Origin: Methanococcoides sp. LMO-2
GTDB taxonomy: Archaea > Halobacteriota > Methanosarcinia > Methanosarcinales > Methanosarcinaceae
Length of the DNA stretch: 64,000 nt
NCBI RefSeq assembly: GCF_038432375.1
Contig: NZ_JBCAUS010000002.1
Location: forward strand, 124,001-188,000
Direction: 5' to 3'
The notes under the pieces were generated by a model, which was given only the letters and a program-made list of their open reading frames with translations, ran no database searches and was not told the origin of the DNA. A program made the position numbers and the translations under genes. Shown here piece after piece: positions 56,591-64,000 of the stretch. The first letter of the stretch is position 1, and every line of letters begins with the position of its first letter.

Positions 56591-56788
56591 GTGCAAAACA
56601 AGATCAAAGAATTTAGAAAAAAAAGAAAGATAACACAGGAAGAGTTAGCTTTTGAATTGCGAGTGACAAGACAAACGATCAATGCAATTGAGCAAGGGAA
56701 ATATAGTCCCTCATTGGAATTGGCTTTCAAGATAGCTATTTTCTTCGAAACAACAGTTGATGATCTTTTTATTTTTAAAACGGATTAA
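56591..56788 (+). CDS. XRE/Cro-type helix-turn-helix regulator
   Basis: A 65-residue DNA-binding protein of the XRE family (type found in plasmid and phage repressors and YgzD-like proteins): [40 protein letters not shown], and the end [11 protein letters not shown]. It starts at GTG 56591. A DUF2178 membrane protein gene follows about 20 bases after its stop, an arrangement common in archaea where the HTH protein regulates its own operon. Located between the fragment at 56.3 kb and the FemAB-like gene. Confidence 0.92.
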   Translation: MQNKIKEFRKKRKITQEELAFELRVTRQTINAIEQGKYSPSLELAFKIAIFFETTVDDLFIFKTD

Positions 56789-56808
56789 AATTATTGGTGA
56801 TGGTAGAA

Positions 56809-57210
56809 ATGATTGAACAAATTTATGAAAAGACGTATAAGAGATATATTCTAGCAGGATTGATCATAATTTCAATAGGAATAAACCTGGCTATCCAGCA
56901 GAAAAACACTACAATTGCAGCTTTGACAATAATTGCTGCAATCGTTTGGATGGTTTTACTGGTCTCATACAGGAAAAAACACGATCTTGTTGGAAAAGAT
57001 GAAAGATTAAAAAGAATTAGCCAGATGGCTTCTAGCACGACCTTTGCAATTTTTGTGTTTGGATTCTTGTTTATAGGTCTGTTAAATGTGTTCTATCCTT
57101 TGGAAAAAACCATCACAGCACATGGTCTTGCTTCAATACTATCAGGAATTGGTTTGGCTATGCTTTTTTGCAATGCTGTTTTTTATATGTATTACAAAAG
57201 GAGATATTAA
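56809..57210 (+). CDS. DUF2178 membrane protein
   Basis: A 133-residue protein with four helices in two hairpins (YILAGLIIISIGINLAI, TLTIIAAIVWMVLLVSY-like, TTFAIFVFGFLFIGLLNV, LASILSGIGLAMLFCNAVF), with a cytoplasmic loop containing KKHDLVGKDERLKRISQMAS. It belongs to the DUF2178 family, which typically sits beside a small HTH regulator as here; the function is not known. ATG 56809 is selected because GGTGAT at 56796-56801 is placed right for it; the frame is open from TTG 56794. Confidence 0.8.
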   Translation: MIEQIYEKTYKRYILAGLIIISIGINLAIQQKNTTIAALTIIAAIVWMVLLVSYRKKHDLVGKDERLKRISQMASSTTFAIFVFGFLFIGLLNVFYPLEKTITAHGLASILSGIGLAMLFCNAVFYMYYKRRY

Positions 57211-57429
57211 TTATCTCTTTTTTTGGTTCTGTATAAATTTAGATTTTTCGAAGGCTGTTATTCCTAAAAAAGAATAGACAAAAAAAGAGTCTATTTCTTA
57301 TTTATATTAAGATATTAGGCTATAATCTATAAAATAAAATAAGTTTTTATTGTATGTCATTTAAGTATTATTTTAACCAATAATATATTGGGAGTTTGAG
57401 TTAATATTCTTGTAACGGGGATTGCAGAT

Positions 57430-58419
57430 ATGTGTAAAATTGAAGTAAGGGAATTAGATAAACGAGAATACAAAATATGGGACCAATTGGTTGAATTATC
57501 TCCTAATGCTACAATTTTTCATAGCAGTGACTGGTTAACAAGATGTAGTGAATCATTCAACAAAAAACTAAAAATATATGGTTGTTTTGAAAATGATGAA
57601 CTGGTCTGTGGTTGCTCTCTTTTTGTGCACAAACTTAAAAATATCTCTAAAATAGCATCTTCTACATGCCCTATGACACCTTATGGCGGAGTTATATTCA
57701 AACAATTTCCCAGCTTTAAGGTAAGAAAACAGCTTCAAGAACAACAAAAGTGGGTTAGTGTTTTGTGCAGTTCGCTTTATAATGAAGGCTTTATTAGCAT
57801 CGAAATTACTAATTCTCCTGATTTATTAGATATAAGGCCTTTCAAATGGAATAAATGGGGTTGTGATGTTTTCTATGCATACTATTTGGATTTGAACAAA
57901 GATCTTTATGCATCCTTTTCAAAAGATGTCAGGTCTAATGTTAAAAAAGCAATTAATCTGGATTTACAAATAACAAAAATAAACAACATTGACGCTTTTT
58001 ATGAACTTTATACAATGACTTTTGCAAAACATAACCTTAAACCACCAGCAGACAAAAAATTTTTTGTAAACATGATGGATTTATTTGAATCTAAAAATTG
58101 CGGTGAAATGCGGTTTATGAAAACACCTTCTGATGAGTTTGCATCTTCCGAAATAACAATTTGGGACAATAAAAGGGCATATAGTTGGGCTGCAGCTTCA
58201 AATGAAGAATTGAACTATACTGGATCAACTTCTTTTCTTATGTACGATACATGTCAGGACTTTAAAGATAGGGAGTTCAAAGAAATAAACATCATGTCTG
58301 CAAATAGTCTTCATTTAGCAAAATTTGCTTCAGGTTTTAATCCTAAATTGGTGCCTTATTTCCGGGTATACTGGAATAAACCATTGTATAATCTATTCAA
58401 AACAATTCATCGGTTCTAA
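57430..58419 (+). CDS. FemAB/GNAT-like transferase, copy 1
   Basis: A 329-residue protein with two GNAT-like halves, as in the FemAB family. Conserved features are the N-terminal WDQLVELSPNATIFHSSDWL, FSKDVRSNVKKAINLDLQI, and the C-terminal WAAASNEELNYTGSTSFLMY, then NIMSANSLHLAKFASGFNPK and LVPYFRVYW. FemAB enzymes transfer amino acids or acyl groups from activated carriers to cell-envelope precursors; the substrate here is unknown. A related partial protein is at 63607-64000, and the two flank two large surface proteins. A+T-rich compared with core genes. Confidence 0.85.
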   Translation: MCKIEVRELDKREYKIWDQLVELSPNATIFHSSDWLTRCSESFNKKLKIYGCFENDELVCGCSLFVHKLKNISKIASSTCPMTPYGGVIFKQFPSFKVRKQLQEQQKWVSVLCSSLYNEGFISIEITNSPDLLDIRPFKWNKWGCDVFYAYYLDLNKDLYASFSKDVRSNVKKAINLDLQITKINNIDAFYELYTMTFAKHNLKPPADKKFFVNMMDLFESKNCGEMRFMKTPSDEFASSEITIWDNKRAYSWAAASNEELNYTGSTSFLMYDTCQDFKDREFKEINIMSANSLHLAKFASGFNPKLVPYFRVYWNKPLYNLFKTIHRF

Positions 58420-58545
58420 ATCTTGATTCCGGTTTCTGATTTTTATAATCAATTGTTCCAAATCAAACTTAATGAAACATTATTCTGGTGGGGCCAAATA
58501 TTTAATTCCAATCTAGGATAGTTGGGTAATACTAAATTACCTCCT

Positions 58546-58691
58546 TCAGATATACAATCTTTCTCTAACATGAACATTGCGGGAAAACTGTTGATCACAC
58601 CTGGTATTCTGTTTCATTTAATGGAGAGTACTCTTTGAAATCCCATCTTCTTCCAGTGTGCATAAGGCATGTCAATGATCGTTTTCTTCAT
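58546..58691 (-). pseudogene. Decayed fragment resembling a Cas1 C-terminal end, copy 2
   Basis: On the minus strand, from ATG 58691, MKKTIIDMPYAHWKKMGF is followed, after a one-base shift, by SKSTLH, a stop, then MKQNTRCDQQFSRNVHVRER and a stop at 58546-58548. The frame break and the internal stop mark it as a remnant. Joined, it repeats the pattern of the 56.3-kb fragment (HWKKMGFSK.TLH.MKQN...F..N.HVRERL). From memory this resembles the C-terminal tail of some archaeal Cas1 proteins, which I could not check. Confidence 0.5.
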
Positions 58692-58801
58692 AGGTTAATC
58701 ATCCCTCTTCAGCAATAAAAATAGGTTTCATGAACTCAACAAATAAAAAAACGTTGTCTTAATATAAGGATTAAAAAAGAACAGGTTGGAAGAATTGATC
58801 A

Positions 58802-60478
58802 TCAATCCTTCCTTGTATAAATCAAATATGTTGATAGTAGAATACCTACTGTCAGCATTATACTAAATCCGGAAGCTGCTTCCGATTCTGATTCTTCCTC
58901 CAATTCTGGGTTTTCTTCAACAACTTCATCTTCAGTATTTTCCTGCTCCGGAGTAATTATGGTTGCATTACCGACACCATCAGAATTAGAGGTATCATCT
59001 TCTTCCTCCTCTTCAGGCTCTTCCTGAATTGGTATGATTACAGGATTTCCAACACCACCACTACTACCACCTGAGGAAGTAGAGGTTCGTGTAATAGCTA
59101 TAAATGTTGTGTCGGTGTTTCCAGCGCCATCGGTAACATTTGCAGAAATGGTGTTTGCACCGACAACAAGAGGTACCGTTGCTGTGAAAGTGCCATTAAA
59201 ATCGACAAGGGTGGTCGTTGCAGCAACATTATTCACTGTAACCACTGGCAACGAACCGGTTCCATTGACAAGACCTGAAACTGTAATTGAACTTGCTTTT
59301 GTGGAAAGTCCATCTGCGGGTGAAGTAATACTAATCAATGGAGCGATGTCATCAAGACTAAGTGGTAGGTAATCGGTGTTATTCAGATCTAATTCATATT
59401 CACTTAAAGGTGAATCGCAGAACCCGTCGAAATCCGCATCATCATTCATCTGGCTGAAACCTGTTGTGCCATCGGGATGTGCCCAATAATTTCCACCAAG
59501 GTAGGAGCCTCCAATTATATTTGATCCAGCAGCCACAGTAGTGTTCCAAATATTTCCGTTATTAGACCCTAAGAAGTTGGTATTATCTGTGTTGTTGAAA
59601 TAGTTGTCATAAATGAGACTGTTGCTGGAAGAATCCATCCAGATACCATAAGAGTTACCCGATACAAAGTTACCAGTCAACGTGTTGTCACTGGAATCCA
59701 AAAGACCAACACCGATGTCAGTGTTCGATTCTGCAGTATTATCAGTAAGAATATTGTTATTACTGGATTCACCTAAACTTATACCGACATGATCGTTCAG
59801 GGTTGCAGTGTTATCTTCCAGTGTGTTGTCACCAGATTGTAGCAGTCTGATTCCAAACTCAAGATTAAATGAAGCATTATTACTGCTTAGCACATTTCTG
59901 CTGGAATTGAACAACCAAATACCAGTATCGTTGGTCAGGGTTACAATATTGTTGCTCACCGTGTTGTCACTGGAATTCAACAGACCAATACCTGTGTCGT
60001 TGTTCAAGGTTGCAATGTTATAGCTAACCATGTTGTTGATGGATTGATCCAACCTGATACCTACAAAGTTGTTCGATAAGCTGTTTTCAGTGATAGTACA
60101 CCCCTCAACTTCATTGAGAAGTATTCCAATGTTATCATTTGATCCCACCACATTAATGCCATTGATAATGACATTGTTTGCAACAACATTAAATACATAA
60201 GGATTTGGACTGGAAATCTGAACAATTACATCCTCCGAATTATCTGGATGTGACTGAATCGTCATCTCCTTGTCCACATCGACATTCTCTGTATATATGC
60301 CGGAATAAACAAGAATTGTGTCTCCATTACTTGTATTCACATCATTGATAGCAGCATTTATCGAAGTATAATCTGCTACTGGTCCGATACTGTTATTCAC
60401 AGTAAATGTAGTTGCAGATACTGATCCAATAGTCACTAAACTCAAAAGTACTACTAAAATTGTTACATATATTTTCAT
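58802..60478 (-). CDS. NosD-type beta-helix surface protein
   Basis: A 558-residue protein of the NosD/parallel beta-helix class. Signal peptide to about residue 22; beta-helix repeats (Asn-rich, 22-24-residue units such as GIGLLNSSDNTVSNNIVT) to about 370; one glucodextranase-B-like Ig domain (SITVSGLVNGTGSLPVVTV, then FTATVPLVVGANTISAN) to about 470; a Ser/Gly linker and acidic region; and a C-terminal helix (FSIMLTVGILLSTYLIY) anchoring it. It lacks the PGF-pre-PGF domain of its larger paralogue. ATG 60478 is preceded by GGGGAA in a hairpin. Role: surface layer or polysaccharide binding, inferred. Confidence 0.85.
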   Translation of the reverse strand: MKIYVTILVVLLSLVTIGSVSATTFTVNNSIGPVADYTSINAAINDVNTSNGDTILVYSGIYTENVDVDKEMTIQSHPDNSEDVIVQISSPNPYVFNVVANNVIINGINVVGSNDNIGILLNEVEGCTITENSLSNNFVGIRLDQSINNMVSYNIATLNNDTGIGLLNSSDNTVSNNIVTLTNDTGIWLFNSSRNVLSSNNASFNLEFGIRLLQSGDNTLEDNTATLNDHVGISLGESSNNNILTDNTAESNTDIGVGLLDSSDNTLTGNFVSGNSYGIWMDSSSNSLIYDNYFNNTDNTNFLGSNNGNIWNTTVAAGSNIIGGSYLGGNYWAHPDGTTGFSQMNDDADFDGFCDSPLSEYELDLNNTDYLPLSLDDIAPLISITSPADGLSTKASSITVSGLVNGTGSLPVVTVNNVAATTTLVDFNGTFTATVPLVVGANTISANVTDGAGNTDTTFIAITRTSTSSGGSSGGVGNPVIIPIQEEPEEEEEDDTSNSDGVGNATIITPEQENTEDEVVEENPELEEESESEAASGFSIMLTVGILLSTYLIYTRKD

Positions 60479-60488
60479 TTGAATAATT

Positions 60489-60507
60489 CCCCTATTTATA
60501 ATAGGGG
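60489..60507 (-). promoter_or_regulatory. Perfect hairpin overlapping the ribosome binding site
   Basis: CCCCTAT (60489-60495), loop of five, ATAGGGG (60501-60507), ending 10 bases before the start codon of the 558-residue protein on the minus strand. The GGGG of the probable ribosome binding site lies in the stem, so folding could limit translation. Confidence 0.5.
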
Positions 60508-60646
60508 TACTAATTAATAAATGTCTCTATTCACTTGCCTAATAAGTAATAGAATAAGATTAGATTGAAATTTCAGGAATGATGAAGTTCTGTTCTAATA
60601 GGAGACACTATAAGTTTAATATAAAAAAGAAAGAGGAAGTGAAGTA

Positions 60647-63493
60647 TTAGTTTCTCTTCCTCATTATCAAATGGACTCCAACCAGTATCAGGACCATTGA
60701 TCCTGTTGAGATCCATGGAATACCATTAGGCTCTGGTTGTGAATCCTCATTCTCTTCTGCGGGTGCGTCATCTTCTGATGCTGTTGTGTTGTCCTCTCCA
60801 TGCACAATCTCAGCTCCTTCCTCAAAACCGCTTATAGCAAACGGTGAGAATCCAGGAGTTCTTGCCTCAAAGTAGATGTATTCATCATCTTCATCGACAT
60901 TGTTTGTAGAAAGCTGGTTCCACTTTCCACCATTATGGCGGTATAGACTAACACTGGAAGAGTCAATTCCATTTTCAGATAGCCATTCTTTGCTTACCCT
61001 GAAACCTATAACAGAATCTTCTAATTTGTCATCGCTAAATGCAGCATTGCCAACCCAGATGTTCATGTTTTGATACACGATTCCTGGAGCTGAAGAATCT
61101 ACAAGAGTTGAAGTATCTTTCAAAACCTCAATAAGTGTGCTGATCTGACCGGCATTGATCAAGCCACTGAATTGAACATATATAATGTGGCATTTCTCTT
61201 CACCAAAGTCATATCTTGACAACTCTCCTGTGATCACTTTAGATGTTGCAGCATCTTTTACAAGAATATTCTCAAAGGCTTCACCGGTAGCACCACCGCC
61301 GCCACCGCCACCACTGCTGCTTCCGCTACCAGAGGATGAAGATGTGCGTGTGACATTTACAAATGTGGTGTTGGTGTTCCCGGCAGAATCGGTAACATTT
61401 GCATAAATGGTGTTAGAACCCAGAACCAGAGGTACCGTTGCTGTGAAAGTACCGTTGTAATCTACAAGTGTAGTTGCAGCATTAACACCATTGACAGTAA
61501 CTACCGGCACTGAATTGGTTCCATCAACAAGACCGGAAACTGTAATTGAACTTGATTTTGTAGAAGAACCATCTGCGGGTGAGGTTATGTTGATCACTGG
61601 GTCAAATTCGTCAAAGAAAACATTCATAGATGTTGTGCCAGTGTTCCCGGCAGCATCGGTAACATTTGCATAAATGGTATTAGAACCCGCAACCAGCGGA
61701 ACAGTCGCTGTGAAAGTTCCATCGAAATCGACGATAGTGGTTGCTGCAGCAACTCCATTAACTGTTACCAATGGCATTGATCCGGTTCCATTGACAAGAC
61801 CGGAAACCGTAACTGAACTTACATTTGTGCCTGATCCATCTGCAGGTGAGGTTATGTTGATCACAGGCAGCAGATCATCGTTAACAATACTGAGTGGCAG
61901 GAAATCAATATCAAATACAGGATCTGTGAGGTTATACTGCTCGTCACAGATACCATCTCCATTCAGATCATCAGTGACCTGGCTGAAACCTGTGCCATCC
62001 GGATCTGCCCAGAAGTTTCCACCAAGGTAGATACCTCCAACAATGTTTGTTCCAACAATTCTTGTGGTGTTCCAGGTATTATCGTTGGTACCTAAGAAAT
62101 TGGCATTGTTTGTGTTGTTGAAGTAATTGTTGAAAAGCAGATTACTGCTGGCATTTTCGACATAGATACCATAAGAGTTATTCGACACAGTGTTATCTGT
62201 AAACGTGTTTTCGCTGGAATTCAGCAGACCAATACCTATGTCAACGTTCGAGTTTGCAGTGTTGTTGCTCAACGTGTTGGTAGTACTGGACTGGCGCACG
62301 CTTATGCCTGCGTGTTCATTCAAATCTGCGATGTTATCGAGCAATTCGTTGTCACTAGATTCTACTACCCTGATACCGTAATAGTTATCGGAAGCAGTAT
62401 TACTACTCAGCGTGTTGTTGTTGGAATTCTCGAGATAAATACCGTCGTCGAGGTTATACGATAAAACATTGCTGTTCAGGATGTTGTTATTGGAATCAAA
62501 CAGACCAATACCCGTATCATCGTTCCAGCTTACAGTATTGCTACTCAGCGTGTTGTTAATTGAATACAGAAGCTTGATACCTGCATAAGCGGAATCATCA
62601 CTTACATTACCATTCCAGTTTGCAGTGTTACTAAGCAGCATATTATCACTAGAATTCTCAAGGAAAATACCATCATCAAGATTATATGAAACAATGTTAC
62701 TTTCCAGTCTGTTAATGCTGGAATTTTCAAGGATGATACCCTCTGAATTATTCAAAACATTGTTGCTATCAAAGATGTTATTGTTGGAATTCAGCAGATC
62801 GATACCTGTTTCAGTATTCAGGTTCACAATATTCCTATCCAATGTATTATCATCGGAATCCAGCAAGCCAATACCTTTTTCAGTATTCAGGTTTGCAGTG
62901 TTGTCGCTCAGCATATTGTTACTTGAGTTCGACAGCCAGATACCTACATCGAGATTCAGGTTTGCAGTATTGTCGTTCAATGTATTATAGCTGGAATCTT
63001 GCAAACCGATACCTGTATCGTTGTTCAAGCTTGCATTATTACCACTTACCACATTATTGCTGGAATGATCAAGCCTGATGCCGGCAAAGTTGTCTGATAA
63101 AACGTTATCAGAAATAGTACAACCCTCAACTCCACTGAGGAGTATTCCGGTATTGTTGTTCAATCCTACCACACTGAAACCATTGATATTTACGTTGTTT
63201 TCCTCTACCAAAATTACATAATTGCTCGGAGAGGTTATCAGGACAATGGTGTCATCCGGATTCCCGGAGTCTGACTCGATTGTTAATTCTTTATCCACAC
63301 TCACAATTTCTGTATACGTTCCTGAATATACAAGGATAGTATCACCATTTATTGCAGCATCTACAGCGTCCTGTATCGAAGTATAGTTTGCTATTGTTCC
63401 GGTGCTGTTATTCACCGTGATCGTGTCTGCAGAGGCTGTACCAATGGTAATAAAAGCCAAAAGTACTACGAAAATCATACCATATAATTTCAT
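60647..63493 (-). CDS. Large NosD-type beta-helix surface protein with PGF-pre-PGF domain
   Basis: A 948-residue surface protein. Signal peptide to about residue 22; about 20 Asn-rich beta-helix repeats (NTGIGLQDSSYNTLNDNTAN and similar) to about 510; two glucodextranase-like Ig domains (SSVTVSGLVNGTGSMPLVTV and SSITVSGLVDGTNSVPVVTV) to about 720; a Gly/Ser linker (GSGSSSGGGGGGGA); one PGF-pre-PGF domain (about 745-900; AFENILVKDAATSKVITGEL, NMNIWVGNAAF, VSKEWLSENGIDSSS); an acidic linker; and a C-terminal helix followed by RKRN. It shares N-terminal and 5' sequences with the 558-residue protein. Confidence 0.88.
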   Translation of the reverse strand: MKLYGMIFVVLLAFITIGTASADTITVNNSTGTIANYTSIQDAVDAAINGDTILVYSGTYTEIVSVDKELTIESDSGNPDDTIVLITSPSNYVILVEENNVNINGFSVVGLNNNTGILLSGVEGCTISDNVLSDNFAGIRLDHSSNNVVSGNNASLNNDTGIGLQDSSYNTLNDNTANLNLDVGIWLSNSSNNMLSDNTANLNTEKGIGLLDSDDNTLDRNIVNLNTETGIDLLNSNNNIFDSNNVLNNSEGIILENSSINRLESNIVSYNLDDGIFLENSSDNMLLSNTANWNGNVSDDSAYAGIKLLYSINNTLSSNTVSWNDDTGIGLFDSNNNILNSNVLSYNLDDGIYLENSNNNTLSSNTASDNYYGIRVVESSDNELLDNIADLNEHAGISVRQSSTTNTLSNNTANSNVDIGIGLLNSSENTFTDNTVSNNSYGIYVENASSNLLFNNYFNNTNNANFLGTNDNTWNTTRIVGTNIVGGIYLGGNFWADPDGTGFSQVTDDLNGDGICDEQYNLTDPVFDIDFLPLSIVNDDLLPVINITSPADGSGTNVSSVTVSGLVNGTGSMPLVTVNGVAAATTIVDFDGTFTATVPLVAGSNTIYANVTDAAGNTGTTSMNVFFDEFDPVINITSPADGSSTKSSSITVSGLVDGTNSVPVVTVNGVNAATTLVDYNGTFTATVPLVLGSNTIYANVTDSAGNTNTTFVNVTRTSSSSGSGSSSGGGGGGGATGEAFENILVKDAATSKVITGELSRYDFGEEKCHIIYVQFSGLINAGQISTLIEVLKDTSTLVDSSAPGIVYQNMNIWVGNAAFSDDKLEDSVIGFRVSKEWLSENGIDSSSVSLYRHNGGKWNQLSTNNVDEDDEYIYFEARTPGFSPFAISGFEEGAEIVHGEDNTTASEDDAPAEENEDSQPEPNGIPWISTGSMVLILVGVHLIMRKRN

Positions 63494-63606
63494 TTGGATA
63501 ATTCCCCCTAATATATAATAGAAGTAACAGTAAATAAAAGTCTCGATTAACTCAATCCATAACCTGGAGAAAAATAGTGGTGCAGAGAAAGAGATTTACT
63601 TTTAAA

Positions 63607-64000
63607 TCATTTCATGACATTACACAATCGTCTCAAAACAACATCTTTTTTTGTATTCCAGCTAATTGAATAATAGGGAACTAATTTTGGATTGAAACCA
63701 GTTATAAAATTAGTAAATCGAGGAGTGTTTGCTGCCATCATATTCATATATGAATACTTTTGCCCTTGTAGTTTTTTGAACTCATCATAATAAAGCAAAG
63801 TATTAGATCCAGCTTTTCTAAAATCCGGATTTGAGGCTGCAGACCAGGCACATAGTTTATCTTTATCATATAACCTGATATGTGCTGCAACAACTTCTGA
63901 TGTTTCTGTTTCTGAAACCAACATGTAACCTATTTTTTTAGATTCAATAAATTCAAATACTCTTCTAAAAAATTCAATTGGCACAGGTGGTTTCAAATTT
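63607..64000 (-). CDS. FemAB/GNAT-like transferase, C-terminal part, copy 2
   Basis: A partial protein of 130 residues, open at the window end (the gene begins beyond 64000). It begins NLKPPVPIEFFRRVFEFIES and ends ITGFNPKLVPYYSISWNTKK, matching the C-terminal half of the protein at 57430-58419 (NLKPPADKKFFVNMMDL, ASGFNPKLVPYFRVYWN). Segments AWSAASNPDFRKAGSNTLLY and MMAANTPRFTNFITGFNP are shared. It is a second member of the same family at the same locus. Membership is certain within the pair; the function is unknown. Confidence 0.85.
   Translation of the reverse strand, partial: NLKPPVPIEFFRRVFEFIESKKIGYMLVSETETSEVVAAHIRLYDKDKLCAWSAASNPDFRKAGSNTLLYYDEFKKLQGQKYSYMNMMAANTPRFTNFITGFNPKLVPYYSISWNTKKDVVLRRLCNVMK

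Overview
The window comes from a methanogenic archaeon, most probably of the Methanosarcinales (Methanolobus/Methanococcoides-like; the genus is an inference). The markers are archaeal: LonB protease, ribosomal protein L21e, RNA polymerase subunit F, Pus10 and TrmY, GHMP-type shikimate kinase, DUF655 protein, PGF-pre-PGF surface proteins, GGTGAT/GGAGG-type ribosome binding sites and TATA-box promoters. Most of the window is ordinary chromosome of moderate GC, interrupted by several A+T-rich accessory stretches.

Layout. 1-2825: end of a MacB-like ABC exporter operon (ATPase, secreted CARDB-like protein, FtsX-type permease). 2.9-5.8 kb: a Cys-rich small ORF, a broken or amber-containing small gene, an EamA transporter and nicotinate phosphoribosyltransferase. 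6.1-11.3 kb: a strongly A+T-rich four-gene operon (metallophosphoesterase, P-loop ATPase, unknown protein with two Rossmann-like halves, Dam-type adenine methyltransferase) that looks like a transferred defence or DNA-modification system and is the best candidate for something undescribed. 11.5-17.4 kb: aconitase B, a VOC protein and the two subunits of a 2-oxoacid:ferredoxin oxidoreductase. 17.4-22.4 kb: LysE transporter, unknown membrane protein, a 43-residue basic protein, an AhpD-like protein and a P2-type cation ATPase. 22.7-28.1 kb: two cell-surface proteins sharing promoter and leader, one a subtilase with four almost identical PKD repeats.

28.1-33.6 kb (minus strand): REC-PAS regulator, then lonB-tldD-pmbA as an overlapping proteolysis operon. 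34-35.6 kb: shikimate kinase, chorismate mutase, PurE. 35.6-39.8 kb: two tandem HyuA-type hydantoinase/oxoprolinase paralogues without a HyuB partner. 40-44.9 kb: an RNA/translation cluster transcribed trmY-pus10-rpl21e-rpoF-DUF655-ksgA-hemK. 45-48.7 kb: CNNM/DUF21 protein and a three-gene operon of retropepsin-like protease, RimK ligase and M14 deacylase/peptidase. 48.8-51.8 kb: META-domain lipoprotein, AIM24 protein, phosphoesterase, RNase Z-like hydrolase.

52-54.3 kb: a tRNA-Leu(UAA) preceded by a decayed partial copy of itself, then A+T-rich orphan membrane-protein genes. 54.4-57.2 kb: SAM methyltransferase, RsgA GTPase (bacterial type) and an HTH/DUF2178 pair. 56.3 and 58.6 kb: two decayed fragments of one gene family, resembling the C-terminal end of some Cas1 proteins. 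57.4-64 kb: two large NosD-type beta-helix surface proteins flanked by two related FemAB/GNAT-like transferases, the second cut by the window end. No CRISPR array, intact insertion sequence, rRNA or replication origin was seen.
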